64,000 nucleotides of DNA from Spirochaetales bacterium (GCA_016342585.1 JAEINK010000005.1:1-64000); one strand, 5' to 3'; positions 35,523 through 44,958 are shown, numbered from the stretch's first letter. Program-made: numbers and translations. The notes: generated from the sequence alone by a model not told the origin.

Positions 35523-36845
35523 GTGAATTTTATCAAATCCAAACACAATATTTTCCATAAACTGCACGATTCAGAAAATTATTACATTGTTAACCCCTTA
35601 AGAGGAGAAGCCGATTTTCTTGATCCGGAAACCGCGGAAGAGTATAAATCGGACGCATTTTCAGACCCGGAAGAGTGGCTTGAGAAGGGGTATATCCTCC
35701 CGGAGGGAGGCGAAAAGGCAGAAAAAGACCTTTACAGGGACTACTACCTCAAGTTTCTTGAAGAGAGGGATCAATCTGAGATCCAGATCTTCTGGGTTCC
35801 CACCTATGGATGTAATTTCGCATGCTCCTATTGTTACCAGGATCAGTATGCTCCTTCACCCGCTGGGAATACAATGGAGGTCCAAAAAGCCTTCTTTGAC
35901 TATGTGAAAAAAGAGTTCGCAGGCCGGCAGAAATATATAACCGTATTCGGGGGAGAACCTCTCCTGCCGGGAGAAGGGCAAAAAAAGCTGGTCATTGATC
36001 TTATAGAGAGGGCCAATGAGGCGGGCCTCAGCCTTGCCTTCGTTACAAACGGATACTCACTGACTGAATACATCCCCATCCTGAAAAAAGGAAGTATCCG
36101 TGAAATTCAGGTAACCCTGGATGGCATCGGCGAAACCCACGATCAGAGACGCCCCCTCAAAACGGGCGGAGGCTCATACAAAACAATAGTTGAAGGAATA
36201 GATCAGGCAATAAAGGCGGGGCTCACCATTAATCTCCGGGCTGTACTGGACAGGGATAATGTTAACGATCTCCCCAAACTCGCTGCCCTGGCCAGGAAGA
36301 GAGGATGGCTTGAAACGGGTCTGTTAAAGACCCAACTGGGAAGAAATTACGAACTGCACAGCTGTCAGACCGACAGGAACAGGTTGTATGACCGGGTATC
36401 CATGTACAAGGATATCCATGATTTGATCAAGGATGACTCTTCCATCCTTGATTTTCATAAACCCGCGTTCTCCCTCTCGCGGTTCCTTGCGGAACAGGGA
36501 AAACTTCCGGATCCCCTTTTTGATTCATGCCCCGGATGTAAAACAGAGTGGGCCTTTGATTATACGGGAAACATCTACTCCTGCACTGCCACAGTCGGTA
36601 AATCGGGAGAAGAGCTGGGAACATTCTTTCCAGTGGTAACGAAAAAGCAGGAAATTATTGAAGAGTGGGAAGAGAGGGATGTCTCAACCATTCCGGAATG
36701 TGCCGGATGCTCACTGCAGCTTGCCTGCGGGGGAGGTTGTGCATCGGTAGCGAAAAACAAAAATGGCAGAGTACAGTCTCCGGATTGTCGACCGGTAGAC
36801 AAACTCATGGCAATGGGCCTTCCCCTGTATTTAAATGAAGAATAA
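35523..36845 (+). CDS. SPASM-domain radical SAM peptide maturase
   Basis: 440 residues. An N-terminal region of about 90 residues (possibly peptide-binding) precedes the radical SAM motif CNFACSYC (Cys97, Cys101, Cys104). GGEPLL follows about 40 residues on. The C-terminal SPASM region has about nine Cys, including DSCPGC, YSCTA, PECAGC, LACGGGC and PDC, enough for two auxiliary 4Fe-4S clusters. Such enzymes form thioether, C-C or other links in peptides. The start is GTG 35523, with AGGG upstream. The adjacent peptide is the obvious substrate. I do not see an obvious cobalamin domain. Confidence 0.88.
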   Translation: MNFIKSKHNIFHKLHDSENYYIVNPLRGEADFLDPETAEEYKSDAFSDPEEWLEKGYILPEGGEKAEKDLYRDYYLKFLEERDQSEIQIFWVPTYGCNFACSYCYQDQYAPSPAGNTMEVQKAFFDYVKKEFAGRQKYITVFGGEPLLPGEGQKKLVIDLIERANEAGLSLAFVTNGYSLTEYIPILKKGSIREIQVTLDGIGETHDQRRPLKTGGGSYKTIVEGIDQAIKAGLTINLRAVLDRDNVNDLPKLAALARKRGWLETGLLKTQLGRNYELHSCQTDRNRLYDRVSMYKDIHDLIKDDSSILDFHKPAFSLSRFLAEQGKLPDPLFDSCPGCKTEWAFDYTGNIYSCTATVGKSGEELGTFFPVVTKKQEIIEEWEERDVSTIPECAGCSLQLACGGGCASVAKNKNGRVQSPDCRPVDKLMAMGLPLYLNEE

Positions 36846-36865
36846 ATCCTTTAGGAGGAATGAAA

Positions 36866-38149
36866 ATGGCTGGAAAAATAAAAGAAATCAAAGCGGAAGA
36901 GTATCAAACGGAAGTTCTCAATAAGGAGTTGGCTGTTGTCGATTTCTATTCGACCGAGTGTCCTCCCTGTGAGGCTCTGGCATCAAAATATGAAGCCTTA
37001 AGCCAGATATACGGTGATGATATTCACTTTATTAAAATTTTCAGACAGGGAAGCAGGGAACTGGCGGAAAAACTGGATGTTACAGGTTCTCCTACCCTCC
37101 TCTTCTATAAAAACGGGGAATTAACCGGGGATAAACTTTCCGGAGGTGTCCTCCGTTCAGATATCATGAGAAACCTTGATGAACTGGTTGGGTCTGTAAA
37201 GGCTGCAGAACTTCATAAAAAGATAAAACCGGTTGAAACGGAGACCGATGTGGTTATCCTGGGTGGTGGTCCCGCCGGCCTTACGGCAGGAATCTACCTT
37301 GCCCAGGCCCATCTCAAGACAATCATAGTAGACCCGGCCCTACCCGGAGGATATGTTGCCACAACCCACATGGTCTCCAATTATCCGGGATTCATAGATC
37401 CCCAGCCCGGGTTCATGCTCAGTCACTTCATGGGAGAACAGGCAAAGGCAAACGGGGTGGAGTTCAGAGCCGCGGTAGAAGTAAATAATGTTGATCTCGA
37501 CTGTAAATGCGTGAAGGTTGATGGTTTTGAAACTATTAAAGCAAGGAAGATAATCGTCGCAACCGGTTCGAAACCAAGACCTCTGGGTGTTCCCGGCGAG
37601 GTTGAATACCGCGGCAATGGAATTTCCTACTGTGCAACATGTGATGCGAAATACTTTGACAATAAAGAGGTTATTGTCATAGGCGGGGGAAACTCGGCGA
37701 TCGAGGAGGCCCTTTTCATAGCAAAGTTTGCAAGCAAGATTACCATTGTTCACCAGTTTGATCACCTTCAGGCCAATAAAGAGGCCCAGGAGAAGGTTTT
37801 CAACAATCCAAAAATCAACATTCTCTTTGAACACGAACCCAGAGAGTTCAAGAAAAATGGAACCATGGATATGTCGGTCATGGTAGAAGAGCTTAAAACC
37901 GGAAAGAAAAAAGAGTTGAAGACAAATGGAATCTTTGTGTTTGTCGGTTTCATTCCCAATATCGAAACCTTTGGTGACAAGCTGAAGGTCGATCAGTGGG
38001 GCTATATTGAAACAGACCTGGAGATGCGAACCAACCTGGATGGAATTTATGCGGCCGGAGATGTTGTATCCAAGAGATACAGACAGATAACAACCGCCGT
38101 ATCCGATGGCACTATCGCAGCCATTGCCGCCGGCAAAGAGCTTGAATAG
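36866..38149 (+). CDS. Thioredoxin-thioredoxin reductase fusion
   Basis: 427 residues. Residues 1-110 are a thioredoxin domain whose active site is CPPC (Cys32, Cys35) instead of CGPC. Residues about 125-427 are a thioredoxin reductase with the FAD motif LGGGPAGLTAG, the redox pair CATC (Cys256, Cys259) and the NADPH motif IGGGNSAIEEA. Having thioredoxin at the N-terminus is the reverse of the mycobacterial fusion. It would deliver electrons from NADPH to thiols, perhaps keeping the Cys peptide or the ArsM-like enzyme reduced. AGGAGG fits ATG 36866 better than the ATG six bases earlier. It directly abuts the next gene. Confidence 0.9.
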   Translation: MAGKIKEIKAEEYQTEVLNKELAVVDFYSTECPPCEALASKYEALSQIYGDDIHFIKIFRQGSRELAEKLDVTGSPTLLFYKNGELTGDKLSGGVLRSDIMRNLDELVGSVKAAELHKKIKPVETETDVVILGGGPAGLTAGIYLAQAHLKTIIVDPALPGGYVATTHMVSNYPGFIDPQPGFMLSHFMGEQAKANGVEFRAAVEVNNVDLDCKCVKVDGFETIKARKIIVATGSKPRPLGVPGEVEYRGNGISYCATCDAKYFDNKEVIVIGGGNSAIEEALFIAKFASKITIVHQFDHLQANKEAQEKVFNNPKINILFEHEPREFKKNGTMDMSVMVEELKTGKKKELKTNGIFVFVGFIPNIETFGDKLKVDQWGYIETDLEMRTNLDGIYAAGDVVSKRYRQITTAVSDGTIAAIAAGKELE

Positions 38150-38713
38150 ATGAACTGTCTCAGCTGCAGGAGCAAATCCTGCCGAACAGGCGAATCCTGC
38201 GGCGGAGAAAAGTTTCAGAGAGAAAAGATCCTTGCGAAATATCACAGGGAGAAAGAAGCTGCGGTCGTGGAGACCGCGGCCAAACTCGTGGATGGCGGCA
38301 GAGCCGGGACCCTTTCCCGGGTTGAAGAGCTTCTCGAGTTCGTGAAAACATCGGATTATAAAAAAGTGGGCCTGGCCTACTGTTATGGTATGGAAAACCT
38401 GGCCGAAGATGTCCGGCGGCTCTTTACTGAAAGGGACATCCGGTGCATCGGGATATCCTGCACCTGTGGAGCCATGGGGCAGAATGAGATTAATCAAAAA
38501 TCAGAACTGCCCGGGGTAAGCTGTAACCCCATAAGTCAGGCGAAACAGATGGAAGCCGAGGGTGTGGACCTCGCCGTAGTCATTGGTTTGTGCATGGGAC
38601 ATGATGTCCTCTTTACCAGGGAGTTTTCCGGTGATCAGACAACCCTCCTGGTAAAAGACAGACCCAACAATCATGCCCCCCTTTCAGGAATTACTAAGCT
38701 TCTCTCTTCTTAG
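38150..38713 (+). CDS. DUF1847-like cysteine-rich protein
   Basis: 187 residues. A Cys-rich N-terminus (NCLSCRSKSCRTGESC) resembles a metal-binding site, and further Cys lie in YCYG, ISCTCGAMG, VSCNP and GLCMGH. The pattern and length fit DUF1847, putative metal-binding proteins of anaerobes with no established role. Its start codon directly follows the stop of the thioredoxin fusion, making it the last gene of the operon. It overlaps the convergent plsY by 20 bp. A metallochaperone or redox role beside the radical SAM enzyme is a guess. Confidence 0.7.
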   Translation: MNCLSCRSKSCRTGESCGGEKFQREKILAKYHREKEAAVVETAAKLVDGGRAGTLSRVEELLEFVKTSDYKKVGLAYCYGMENLAEDVRRLFTERDIRCIGISCTCGAMGQNEINQKSELPGVSCNPISQAKQMEAEGVDLAVVIGLCMGHDVLFTREFSGDQTTLLVKDRPNNHAPLSGITKLLSS

Positions 38714-39365
38714 ATTTTGATGTCAGGAATTTTAAGTTTAATGACAGAAGGCCCACGGACATAACAAAAGCACCGGCTATAGTCCCCCAGGTATGCCCTC
38801 CTATGGAAATATGCGCAAAGAGGGGGATATCTATCAGCAGAGAGTCTATCAGAGTAATGAAAGGTGTCAGAGTTACAAAGAAAATCGGGGTTTTCTGACC
38901 AAAACGAAACTGCGAATTCTTGAAGAAAATCAGGACAATCAGACCCCCGATAAACATGGAGAAGAGAAACTCCACAGGGACAAAAAAGAGGGAAACCCCC
39001 AGCATGGTACCAATCCCACCACCGCCTTTGAATTTCATGAAAATAGATTTGCAATGGCCGAGAACGGCAGCAAAACCTGTAAGATAAAGGATGAAAAAAT
39101 CAAAGCCATCATCCCCTTTAAAGTATACAAGCCTCAGGATCAGTATGGGTAGAAGCCCCTTCATCCCGTCAAGAAAACCCACCAGGACTCCCCATAAAGG
39201 ACCAACTTCACGCAGGACATTGGAGGTTCCCGGATTATGATTTCCCAAGGTACGGATATCTTTCCCGAGAACCATCTGCGTTATGGGGATGGCAAAGTTT
39301 ACCGATCCAAAAAAATACCCGGCCAGGATTGAAAGAAGACTTATCACCGTAATTTGAAGATTCAC
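38694..39365 (-). CDS. plsY: Acyl-phosphate:glycerol-3-phosphate acyltransferase
   Basis: 223 residues, integral membrane, PlsY family. The three conserved motifs are present: FGSVNFAIP near the N-terminus, GNHNPGTSNVLR, and GHCKSIFMKFKGGGGIGT. It transfers an acyl group from acyl-phosphate to glycerol 3-phosphate, the first step of phospholipid synthesis. It lies 79 bp downstream of fakA in the same direction; FakAB makes the acyl-phosphate it uses. The start is GTG 39365 with GAGGT upstream. The protein is slightly longer than the usual 190-210 residues. Confidence 0.92.
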   Translation of the reverse strand: MNLQITVISLLSILAGYFFGSVNFAIPITQMVLGKDIRTLGNHNPGTSNVLREVGPLWGVLVGFLDGMKGLLPILILRLVYFKGDDGFDFFILYLTGFAAVLGHCKSIFMKFKGGGGIGTMLGVSLFFVPVEFLFSMFIGGLIVLIFFKNSQFRFGQKTPIFFVTLTPFITLIDSLLIDIPLFAHISIGGHTWGTIAGAFVMSVGLLSLNLKFLTSKSKKREA

Positions 39366-39444
39366 TATACACTACCTCACCTATGATTTTTTCTAAGGAG
39401 CCTCCAGCAGGCGTCCAATCTTATACCAAAGTGCACACCCAGGA

Positions 39445-41073
39445 TTATTCGAGTGATATGATCAAATCTCCCCGGGCCTGTCCGCCATAGAGGAGCTCTA
39501 CTTCCAGATGCGGATATTTTTCTTCAATTAGCTTCTGCAGTTCAGAAAGCTTATCAGGACCTGATACATCCTGACCTGTGCCGCTATGACCCGGCTCATC
39601 CTTGTAGAATAGAGTGATATTACCCCTCTCTCCGGTTTCAACCTTTAAGAGCCCTGCCATCACAGCCTGACAATAATCCAATTCGACAGAGAGGATCTCT
39701 TTTCCTTTTAAGAGGAAGTAGTGATCCTTCTTTATATCGACCCCGCCAAAACTTCGGTCTGCCGTAGACTGATATAGAAAAAAAGAGTCAGCCAATTCCA
39801 GACACTCCTGCATGGCAGTTGTATTGATTTCCAGCTCCTCGTTTTCACTGAAACCATAATAGGCAGTCAGCCCCTGGACAATATCTCTGGTAGGCAGAAT
39901 GGAAATGTGTTTATCACTCTTATCCTTGGCCGTCATACAAGCGGGAAGGATATTATTATCATTGGGGAGAATGATCAGATCTTCGACACCCGCCCTGTTT
40001 ATTGCTTCCAGAATCTCCAGGGCTGATGGGAGTGCTGTCCCATACACCAGAACATTTTCCACACCCAGCTCGTTGAAAATCGTCCTGAACCCCTCACCGG
40101 GAACACAGGGAAGTACTTCACACCCCTTGAAAGCCGCACCGCTTCCCGTCCCCCCTTTTATCTGAGCATAAATATCATCGACTTTACTGTTCACAATCGC
40201 CCCGAACTGTTCGAATTTATTCATTACCTGGTCGGGAAAATCCGTATGGATATGAAGTTTTACAAAATTATCCTCCTTCACGAGGGCAATTGAATTTCCC
40301 ATCTCTATTAAATATTCACGCATCTCCTTTTCGGGAAAACTGTGGGCAAGCTGCATGGTTAACTCGGTGCAGAATTGACCGGGTTTCTGATTTTCCTCAT
40401 CAGAACCGGCCTCTGGATCTGGTATAAACCGGTACTCAGACTCAACCTCCTGAAAAGGAGTTTTACTGTTTAGTCCCAGAAGCAATCCTTCAATTATGCA
40501 TATAAACCCCAGGGCACCGCTGTCCACAACCCCGGCCCGGGCAAGAACAGGGAGCATGGCGGGGGTCTCAAAGAGGGTTTTCCGTGCTTCAAAAACAGCA
40601 TTTTCAAGACAATCCCGGACAGAACTTCCATCCCAGCCGGTAATAGCCTCTGTCATTGAGGAGATAATTGAGATCATCGTCCCTTCAACAGGATTAAAGA
40701 GGGCCGTATGGGCTTCAAAATACCCCTTGGAAAATCCATCACGGATCCTGTCCACAGTCAAAGCAGGAGCCTCTTCCAGGGAGGAAAAAAATCCTTTGAA
40801 GAAACGGGAAATGATAAACCCCGAGTTTCCCCGACTATGGTTATCCATCCGCGGGACGAGGATCTGCCCGATCTCCCGGCAGGAAGAGATTGTCGTGTCC
40901 TGGAGAATTTTCACAGCCGGAATGAAAGTCGCCCCCATATTCGCACCGGTATCCCCGTCAGGAACCGGAAAAACATTCAGATTGTCCAGAACTTCCAGGT
41001 TGATATTCAGATGCTCCGCACTGGTAAAGAGGGCCCGGGTAAAATCCCCGCACTCCAATATTTGATTAGGCAT
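39445..41073 (-). CDS. fakA: Fatty acid kinase, ATP-binding subunit (DAK2/YloV family)
   Basis: 542 residues. The DAK2 signature NLNVFPVPDGDTGANMG is at about 32-47, followed by HSRGNSGFIISRFFKGF and a C-terminal DAK-phosphatase-like region (PNDNNILPACMTA). FakA phosphorylates fatty acids presented by a DegV-type FakB to give acyl-phosphate. The start at 41073 overlaps the stop of the upstream degV-type gene by 8 bp; the frame is open further upstream but lies inside that gene. It is flanked by fakB and plsY, which supports the assignment over dihydroxyacetone kinase. Confidence 0.88.
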   Translation of the reverse strand: MPNQILECGDFTRALFTSAEHLNINLEVLDNLNVFPVPDGDTGANMGATFIPAVKILQDTTISSCREIGQILVPRMDNHSRGNSGFIISRFFKGFFSSLEEAPALTVDRIRDGFSKGYFEAHTALFNPVEGTMISIISSMTEAITGWDGSSVRDCLENAVFEARKTLFETPAMLPVLARAGVVDSGALGFICIIEGLLLGLNSKTPFQEVESEYRFIPDPEAGSDEENQKPGQFCTELTMQLAHSFPEKEMREYLIEMGNSIALVKEDNFVKLHIHTDFPDQVMNKFEQFGAIVNSKVDDIYAQIKGGTGSGAAFKGCEVLPCVPGEGFRTIFNELGVENVLVYGTALPSALEILEAINRAGVEDLIILPNDNNILPACMTAKDKSDKHISILPTRDIVQGLTAYYGFSENEELEINTTAMQECLELADSFFLYQSTADRSFGGVDIKKDHYFLLKGKEILSVELDYCQAVMAGLLKVETGERGNITLFYKDEPGHSGTGQDVSGPDKLSELQKLIEEKYPHLEVELLYGGQARGDLIISLE

Positions 41074-41926
41074 GGATGGTGTACCCCAGGTCATAGAAAT
41101 CGGGCCCTGCATGAGGCATATTTGAATGATTGGTATAATGAATCTCTGCCTGGACAGGGAAGTCCAGAGCTTCAAGCTTACTCTTGAGATCCTGAGCCTC
41201 TTTTTCATGGGGACCTATAACCGAAATCACACACCGAACCCGTTTTCCGTTTTTCTTTTCCATATCCTCTTTCACCATATTCACGAACCTTGTGTTCGCC
41301 TGGATGGAATTTTTGACCTTCCCAATGGAAACCAGCACCCCCGGGTCCCCGGAGGAACTTAAGAGGGCGATTATCTTCATGGCCGACCCCATGATAGCCT
41401 TGGCAAGACCGAGCCGTCCGGTCCGATGGAGATAAAAGAGATCATAGACACATCCCAAATGCCTGGTATTATCACGGATAATCTCGATATACTCTTTAAG
41501 TTCATCGAAGGCCATCCCTCCTGCCGCAGCTTCCGCTGCCTGCTGGACGATTACCGTATAAGCCGCCGTCAAATGGTGAGAATCGATGAAGGTCACATCC
41601 AATTCAGGATTTTCGCTTAAAACTCTGTTTATCATAGCGGATGTAGCCGTCGAGGCCTTCCCGGCCTGATGGATGGAAATGATCTTATCGCCGCCACAGG
41701 CAAGATAAGCCTTTTTAAGGTCCTGTTCCCGAAGACCGGAGGTTGTTACCTTATTGTTTTTATCCTTCAGGAGCATCCTTAAAATATCCTTCTCCTCCCG
41801 ACTCATGGCCATGGAAACGGGATAATCATCACCATTTAAATACATAGGGTACTCAACCACATTCAGACCAAGATTTTTTACAGTCTCCTGCTCCAACTGC
41901 AGGGCGGAACCAGCAACAATTTTCAT
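41066..41926 (-). CDS. fakB: DegV-family fatty-acid-binding protein (FakB)
   Basis: 286 residues of the DegV fold. Typical stretches are VTTSGLREQDL (binding the carboxylate), ISIHQAGKASTATSAM, VTFIDSHHLTAAY and LFYLHRTGRLGLAKAIMGS. FakB proteins hold one fatty acid for phosphorylation by FakA. It overlaps fakA by 8 bp and lies 17 bp downstream of the reductase gene, in one operon with plsY. Which chain it prefers (saturated or unsaturated) cannot be told here. Confidence 0.88.
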   Translation of the reverse strand: MKIVAGSALQLEQETVKNLGLNVVEYPMYLNGDDYPVSMAMSREEKDILRMLLKDKNNKVTTSGLREQDLKKAYLACGGDKIISIHQAGKASTATSAMINRVLSENPELDVTFIDSHHLTAAYTVIVQQAAEAAAGGMAFDELKEYIEIIRDNTRHLGCVYDLFYLHRTGRLGLAKAIMGSAMKIIALLSSSGDPGVLVSIGKVKNSIQANTRFVNMVKEDMEKKNGKRVRCVISVIGPHEKEAQDLKSKLEALDFPVQAEIHYTNHSNMPHAGPDFYDLGYTIHA

Positions 41927-41943
41927 AGCATACTCCTCTTTAT

Positions 41944-43176
41944 TTACATATCCTTAACAGGATTAGAAGGAACTTCAATGACAAGATCCCCTTCGGGAAA
42001 TACTGAACAGGGATGAAAATATCCGAATTTATCATCCGCTTTACGCAAACCTGAACGCTCACCGGTTCTGTTCGCCTCAGAAACAACTCCCGATATAAGT
42101 CTGCTTCGACACCAGCCGCATTCACCGGAACGACAAAGGGAAGGAGGTTTCAACCCCGCCCTCTCCATAGCCACCAGAACAGTTTCATTGGGGTCGGCTT
42201 TAACAAGGAACTCCTCTCCTCCCTTGATGACGGTAAAGGAAAAAAGGTCAGGGTTCCCGGAGATAAAATTTTCACCACGCCTTACGTTAATCGCATACTC
42301 TTCCCGGCGGATCCTCCTTCCCGGAAGATTGAACGGAGAGAGTTCTTTTTCCATAAAAGAGTGTAGGCCCTCGGGACCGCAGATAAAATAACTGTAAGCA
42401 GGAGCATCAAAGGAACCCCAAAGCCTCGCTACAGCCCCTCTGATGAGCTCTCCGGAAATAAAACCACTCTCTCCGCCCCACCCCTTCCCCGGTTCGGTAA
42501 GAACCGGAACATGAATAAACCTGTCACCATAGAACCGGTTTGTCTCAGCCCAGAATGAGTTGAAGATAATATCCGCCCTGTTACGGGCCCCCTGGAAAAG
42601 GATCACCCTGGCGGCAGGATCCCGGAAAAGGAGAGCCGGTATCATTGGTTTAAAAGGAGTTATCCCCGATCCACCCGCTATACATATTAAGAGCTTACTA
42701 TCCCGAAGCCTCTCCCATGTAAAGGTTCCGGCAGGACCGGAGGAGGAGATTTCACGCCCGGGTAACCAGTTCTCCCGGATCCACTCATCCACAAATCCTT
42801 CAGTTTCACAGCTCTTGACGGTTATATCATAATAACCTTCCTCCAAAGCCTCTTCCGGTCTGGAGGAGATCGAGAAGGGCCTGGCCAGGGTAGAGTTCCC
42901 GATCCTGAAATTAATACTGATGTATTGACCGGGCTGGAAATAAGCCGGTTTCCGGCCTTCCCCCTTCAACCTGTACGTCCTTGTATCCGGGGTTTCATCA
43001 ATAACAGATTCCAGGGTGAACCTTTGGAATTCGGGGTGGAGCTCCTCAGCCAGCAGATTCATCCTGCCCCGTTCCACCGGAGAGGCGTCCGCTTTTTTAA
43101 AGATTTTTTTCCTCTTCTTTAGATGCGCTACAAATGAAAGGACATCCCGGAATGATCCTTTGATCTCAACTTTCAT
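41944..43176 (-). CDS. FAD/NAD(P)H oxidoreductase with C-terminal 2Fe-2S ferredoxin domain
   Basis: 410 residues. A ferredoxin-reductase module has the FAD motif ARPFSIS (about 130) and the NAD(P)H motif GGSGITPFKPM (about 180). A C-terminal plant-type ferredoxin domain has CRSGECGWC with a fourth Cys in FHPCSVF. Together they make a one-chain electron donor from NAD(P)H to a partner enzyme, as in oxygenase reductases. The start at 43176 (AGGGG six bases upstream) overlaps the upstream flavoenzyme gene by 11 bp, so that enzyme is the likely electron acceptor. Confidence 0.82.
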   Translation of the reverse strand: MKVEIKGSFRDVLSFVAHLKKRKKIFKKADASPVERGRMNLLAEELHPEFQRFTLESVIDETPDTRTYRLKGEGRKPAYFQPGQYISINFRIGNSTLARPFSISSRPEEALEEGYYDITVKSCETEGFVDEWIRENWLPGREISSSGPAGTFTWERLRDSKLLICIAGGSGITPFKPMIPALLFRDPAARVILFQGARNRADIIFNSFWAETNRFYGDRFIHVPVLTEPGKGWGGESGFISGELIRGAVARLWGSFDAPAYSYFICGPEGLHSFMEKELSPFNLPGRRIRREEYAINVRRGENFISGNPDLFSFTVIKGGEEFLVKADPNETVLVAMERAGLKPPSLCRSGECGWCRSRLISGVVSEANRTGERSGLRKADDKFGYFHPCSVFPEGDLVIEVPSNPVKDM

Positions 43177-44722
43177 TACCATCCCCCTTCGCCGAAACGG
43201 CAGCAGCTTCAGCAAAAGCAGCCTCTGCTGCAGCCTTCCCACTCATAATTGAAGAACCATATCCATGACATCTGAAAGAGAAACCACCGCAAAAATGGAG
43301 CCCCTTAAGGTAGTTTTCATCCTTCTGATGGAGCACCCGGGGAACTATCCCGTCCCACACCTCCGGCTCATATCCATAGACAATGCCGTCATGAGAATCG
43401 GTATACCGGGCAAAGGTCTGGGGAGCCGCGATTTCAATCTCTTCAATATGTGATCTCAAATCAACCCCAACCGCCTTTTCAAACTGTTCTATCATGATAT
43501 CCGCGACCATCTCCTTCCTGTCGTTATACGTCTCTGGTGTAACATCCGCCCAGGCCTCAGCCTTCTGCCCCGCAGTGAGGGCGAGGATGGTTGTTCCAGG
43601 TGGAGAGCAGCCGGGATTTCCAATATTCAGACAGACCGAAGCCTGCATGATATCTTTTGCATCCAGAGACTTTCCTTCGGGGTAGAGTTTCTCCGTATCC
43701 ATATGAGGTGCGATAAAGTAACTGTAATCCTCAAGACCCAGCTCCTCAGGGGATCTGTCCAATCCGAGGTAGACTACAAATAGGCTGAATCCCAATTTCC
43801 GGGATCGGATATTCTGATAAGCTGCGGATGGAACCTCTTCCGGAGGGAAAATGAGTTTAGAAAAAACATTTGTGGGTGATGTATTACTTATAACTATCGG
43901 AGTGGAGAGCTGTTCTCCGCCGGCAAGCTCAACCCCAGTTATCCGGCCTTGCCGGGCAAGGATCCTGGTTACCCTGGTATTCAGCCGGAACTCGCCCCCC
44001 TGCCTAATAAACTTATCAATGAAGGCGGAGGAGAGTTCATGGGACCGGTACTTAGGTATGACAGCACCCGAAGAGATATACGCATCAAGAAGGGAGGACC
44101 AGATGGAGAAGGAGACCCTGTTTTCCGGCACACCAAGATAACACCAGTAGGGAAGGAGGAGATCCCTGGCCGCCTTTGGAACGTTTAGAGAATCCGCGAC
44201 CTGGGCTGCCGTGGCAGCTCCTGTGCGGACAAAGTTCCCATGCTTTTTCAGAACCTCCCGATAATTAAGATTATCGGCATGTTCATTCAGGTATTTGAAG
44301 GCATCCTGAACCTCCCTGCAGAGATTCATATAATTGCGAACAGACTCCTCGCTACCAGGCACTTCCCTGCTGATAGTCTCTACGAGATTATCAACGCCGA
44401 AGGGCATCCGGACATCGGTTCCCTTCTCGGTCAGGATAAGCCTGTAGGCATCGGGGATGGAAGAAAAGCCTACATCCAGCTGGGCATCATCCAGGAGATA
44501 CCGGATGACCCCCGTGGCAGCCTTGATTGATCGCATATCCGGAAGTTCATGGAGAGAGGGTTCGAACTCAAAGCGACCCCGGACAAAACTCGTGGCATAC
44601 CCGCCGGGGAGATTATGCTGCTCAAGGAGAAGAGTTTTTAAACCTTTACGTGAACATTCAAAAGCAGCACCTAAACCACCCAGCCCCGATCCAAGAACGA
44701 TCACATCATAACGGGAATCCAT
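43166..44722 (-). CDS. CrtISO/retinol-saturase-like FAD oxidoreductase
   Basis: 518 residues. The dinucleotide-binding start YDVIVLGSGLGGLGAAFECSRKG and the C-terminal FCGGFSFRCHGYGSSIMSGKAAAEAA place it among phytoene-desaturase-like flavoproteins. The CGG..HGYG ending resembles carotene isomerases and retinol saturases. These reduce, isomerise or desaturate polyene or fatty chains. No carotenoid genes are nearby. Its operon instead runs through an electron-supplying reductase into fakB, fakA and plsY, suggesting action on unsaturated fatty acids before phosphorylation. That substrate assignment is inference. Confidence 0.72.
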   Translation of the reverse strand: MDSRYDVIVLGSGLGGLGAAFECSRKGLKTLLLEQHNLPGGYATSFVRGRFEFEPSLHELPDMRSIKAATGVIRYLLDDAQLDVGFSSIPDAYRLILTEKGTDVRMPFGVDNLVETISREVPGSEESVRNYMNLCREVQDAFKYLNEHADNLNYREVLKKHGNFVRTGAATAAQVADSLNVPKAARDLLLPYWCYLGVPENRVSFSIWSSLLDAYISSGAVIPKYRSHELSSAFIDKFIRQGGEFRLNTRVTRILARQGRITGVELAGGEQLSTPIVISNTSPTNVFSKLIFPPEEVPSAAYQNIRSRKLGFSLFVVYLGLDRSPEELGLEDYSYFIAPHMDTEKLYPEGKSLDAKDIMQASVCLNIGNPGCSPPGTTILALTAGQKAEAWADVTPETYNDRKEMVADIMIEQFEKAVGVDLRSHIEEIEIAAPQTFARYTDSHDGIVYGYEPEVWDGIVPRVLHQKDENYLKGLHFCGGFSFRCHGYGSSIMSGKAAAEAAFAEAAAVSAKGDGNES

Positions 44723-44958
44723 ACCACCCCCTAATTTTTTTATGATTTACAGCCCATTCTACCATGAGTCGGTAATTAGGTGGATAACTTTTCTTACTCT
44801 CCCGGAATTCCCTGAACCATGGCAAAAAACAATGGTAAAAATGTTTAAATTATATAATATTTATTTTAATAGTCTTTTATATTGATTTATTTAATTTATT
44901 TTTATTTTTATATTGATTTTATTAATATTCCGATCTATATTCATAACAGGAGGATGTA

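Noticed and set aside
34681-38713. Arsenosugar pathway (ArsM plus ArsS)
   Set aside because: The radical SAM protein has a SPASM Cys set and a peptide gene in front, which fits a peptide maturase better than ArsS.
39445-41926. Dihydroxyacetone kinase
   Set aside because: The DAK2-domain protein is paired with a DegV protein and plsY, which is the fatty acid kinase arrangement; there is no DhaK or DhaM.
43166-44722. Carotenoid biosynthesis gene
   Set aside because: No crtB, crtE or related gene is present and the operon leads into phospholipid synthesis, so the pathway claim is not supported.
44840-44950. Replication origin in the AT-rich stretch before the DUF2089 gene
   Set aside because: No DnaA box cluster and no origin-linked genes; it is just A+T-rich upstream sequence.
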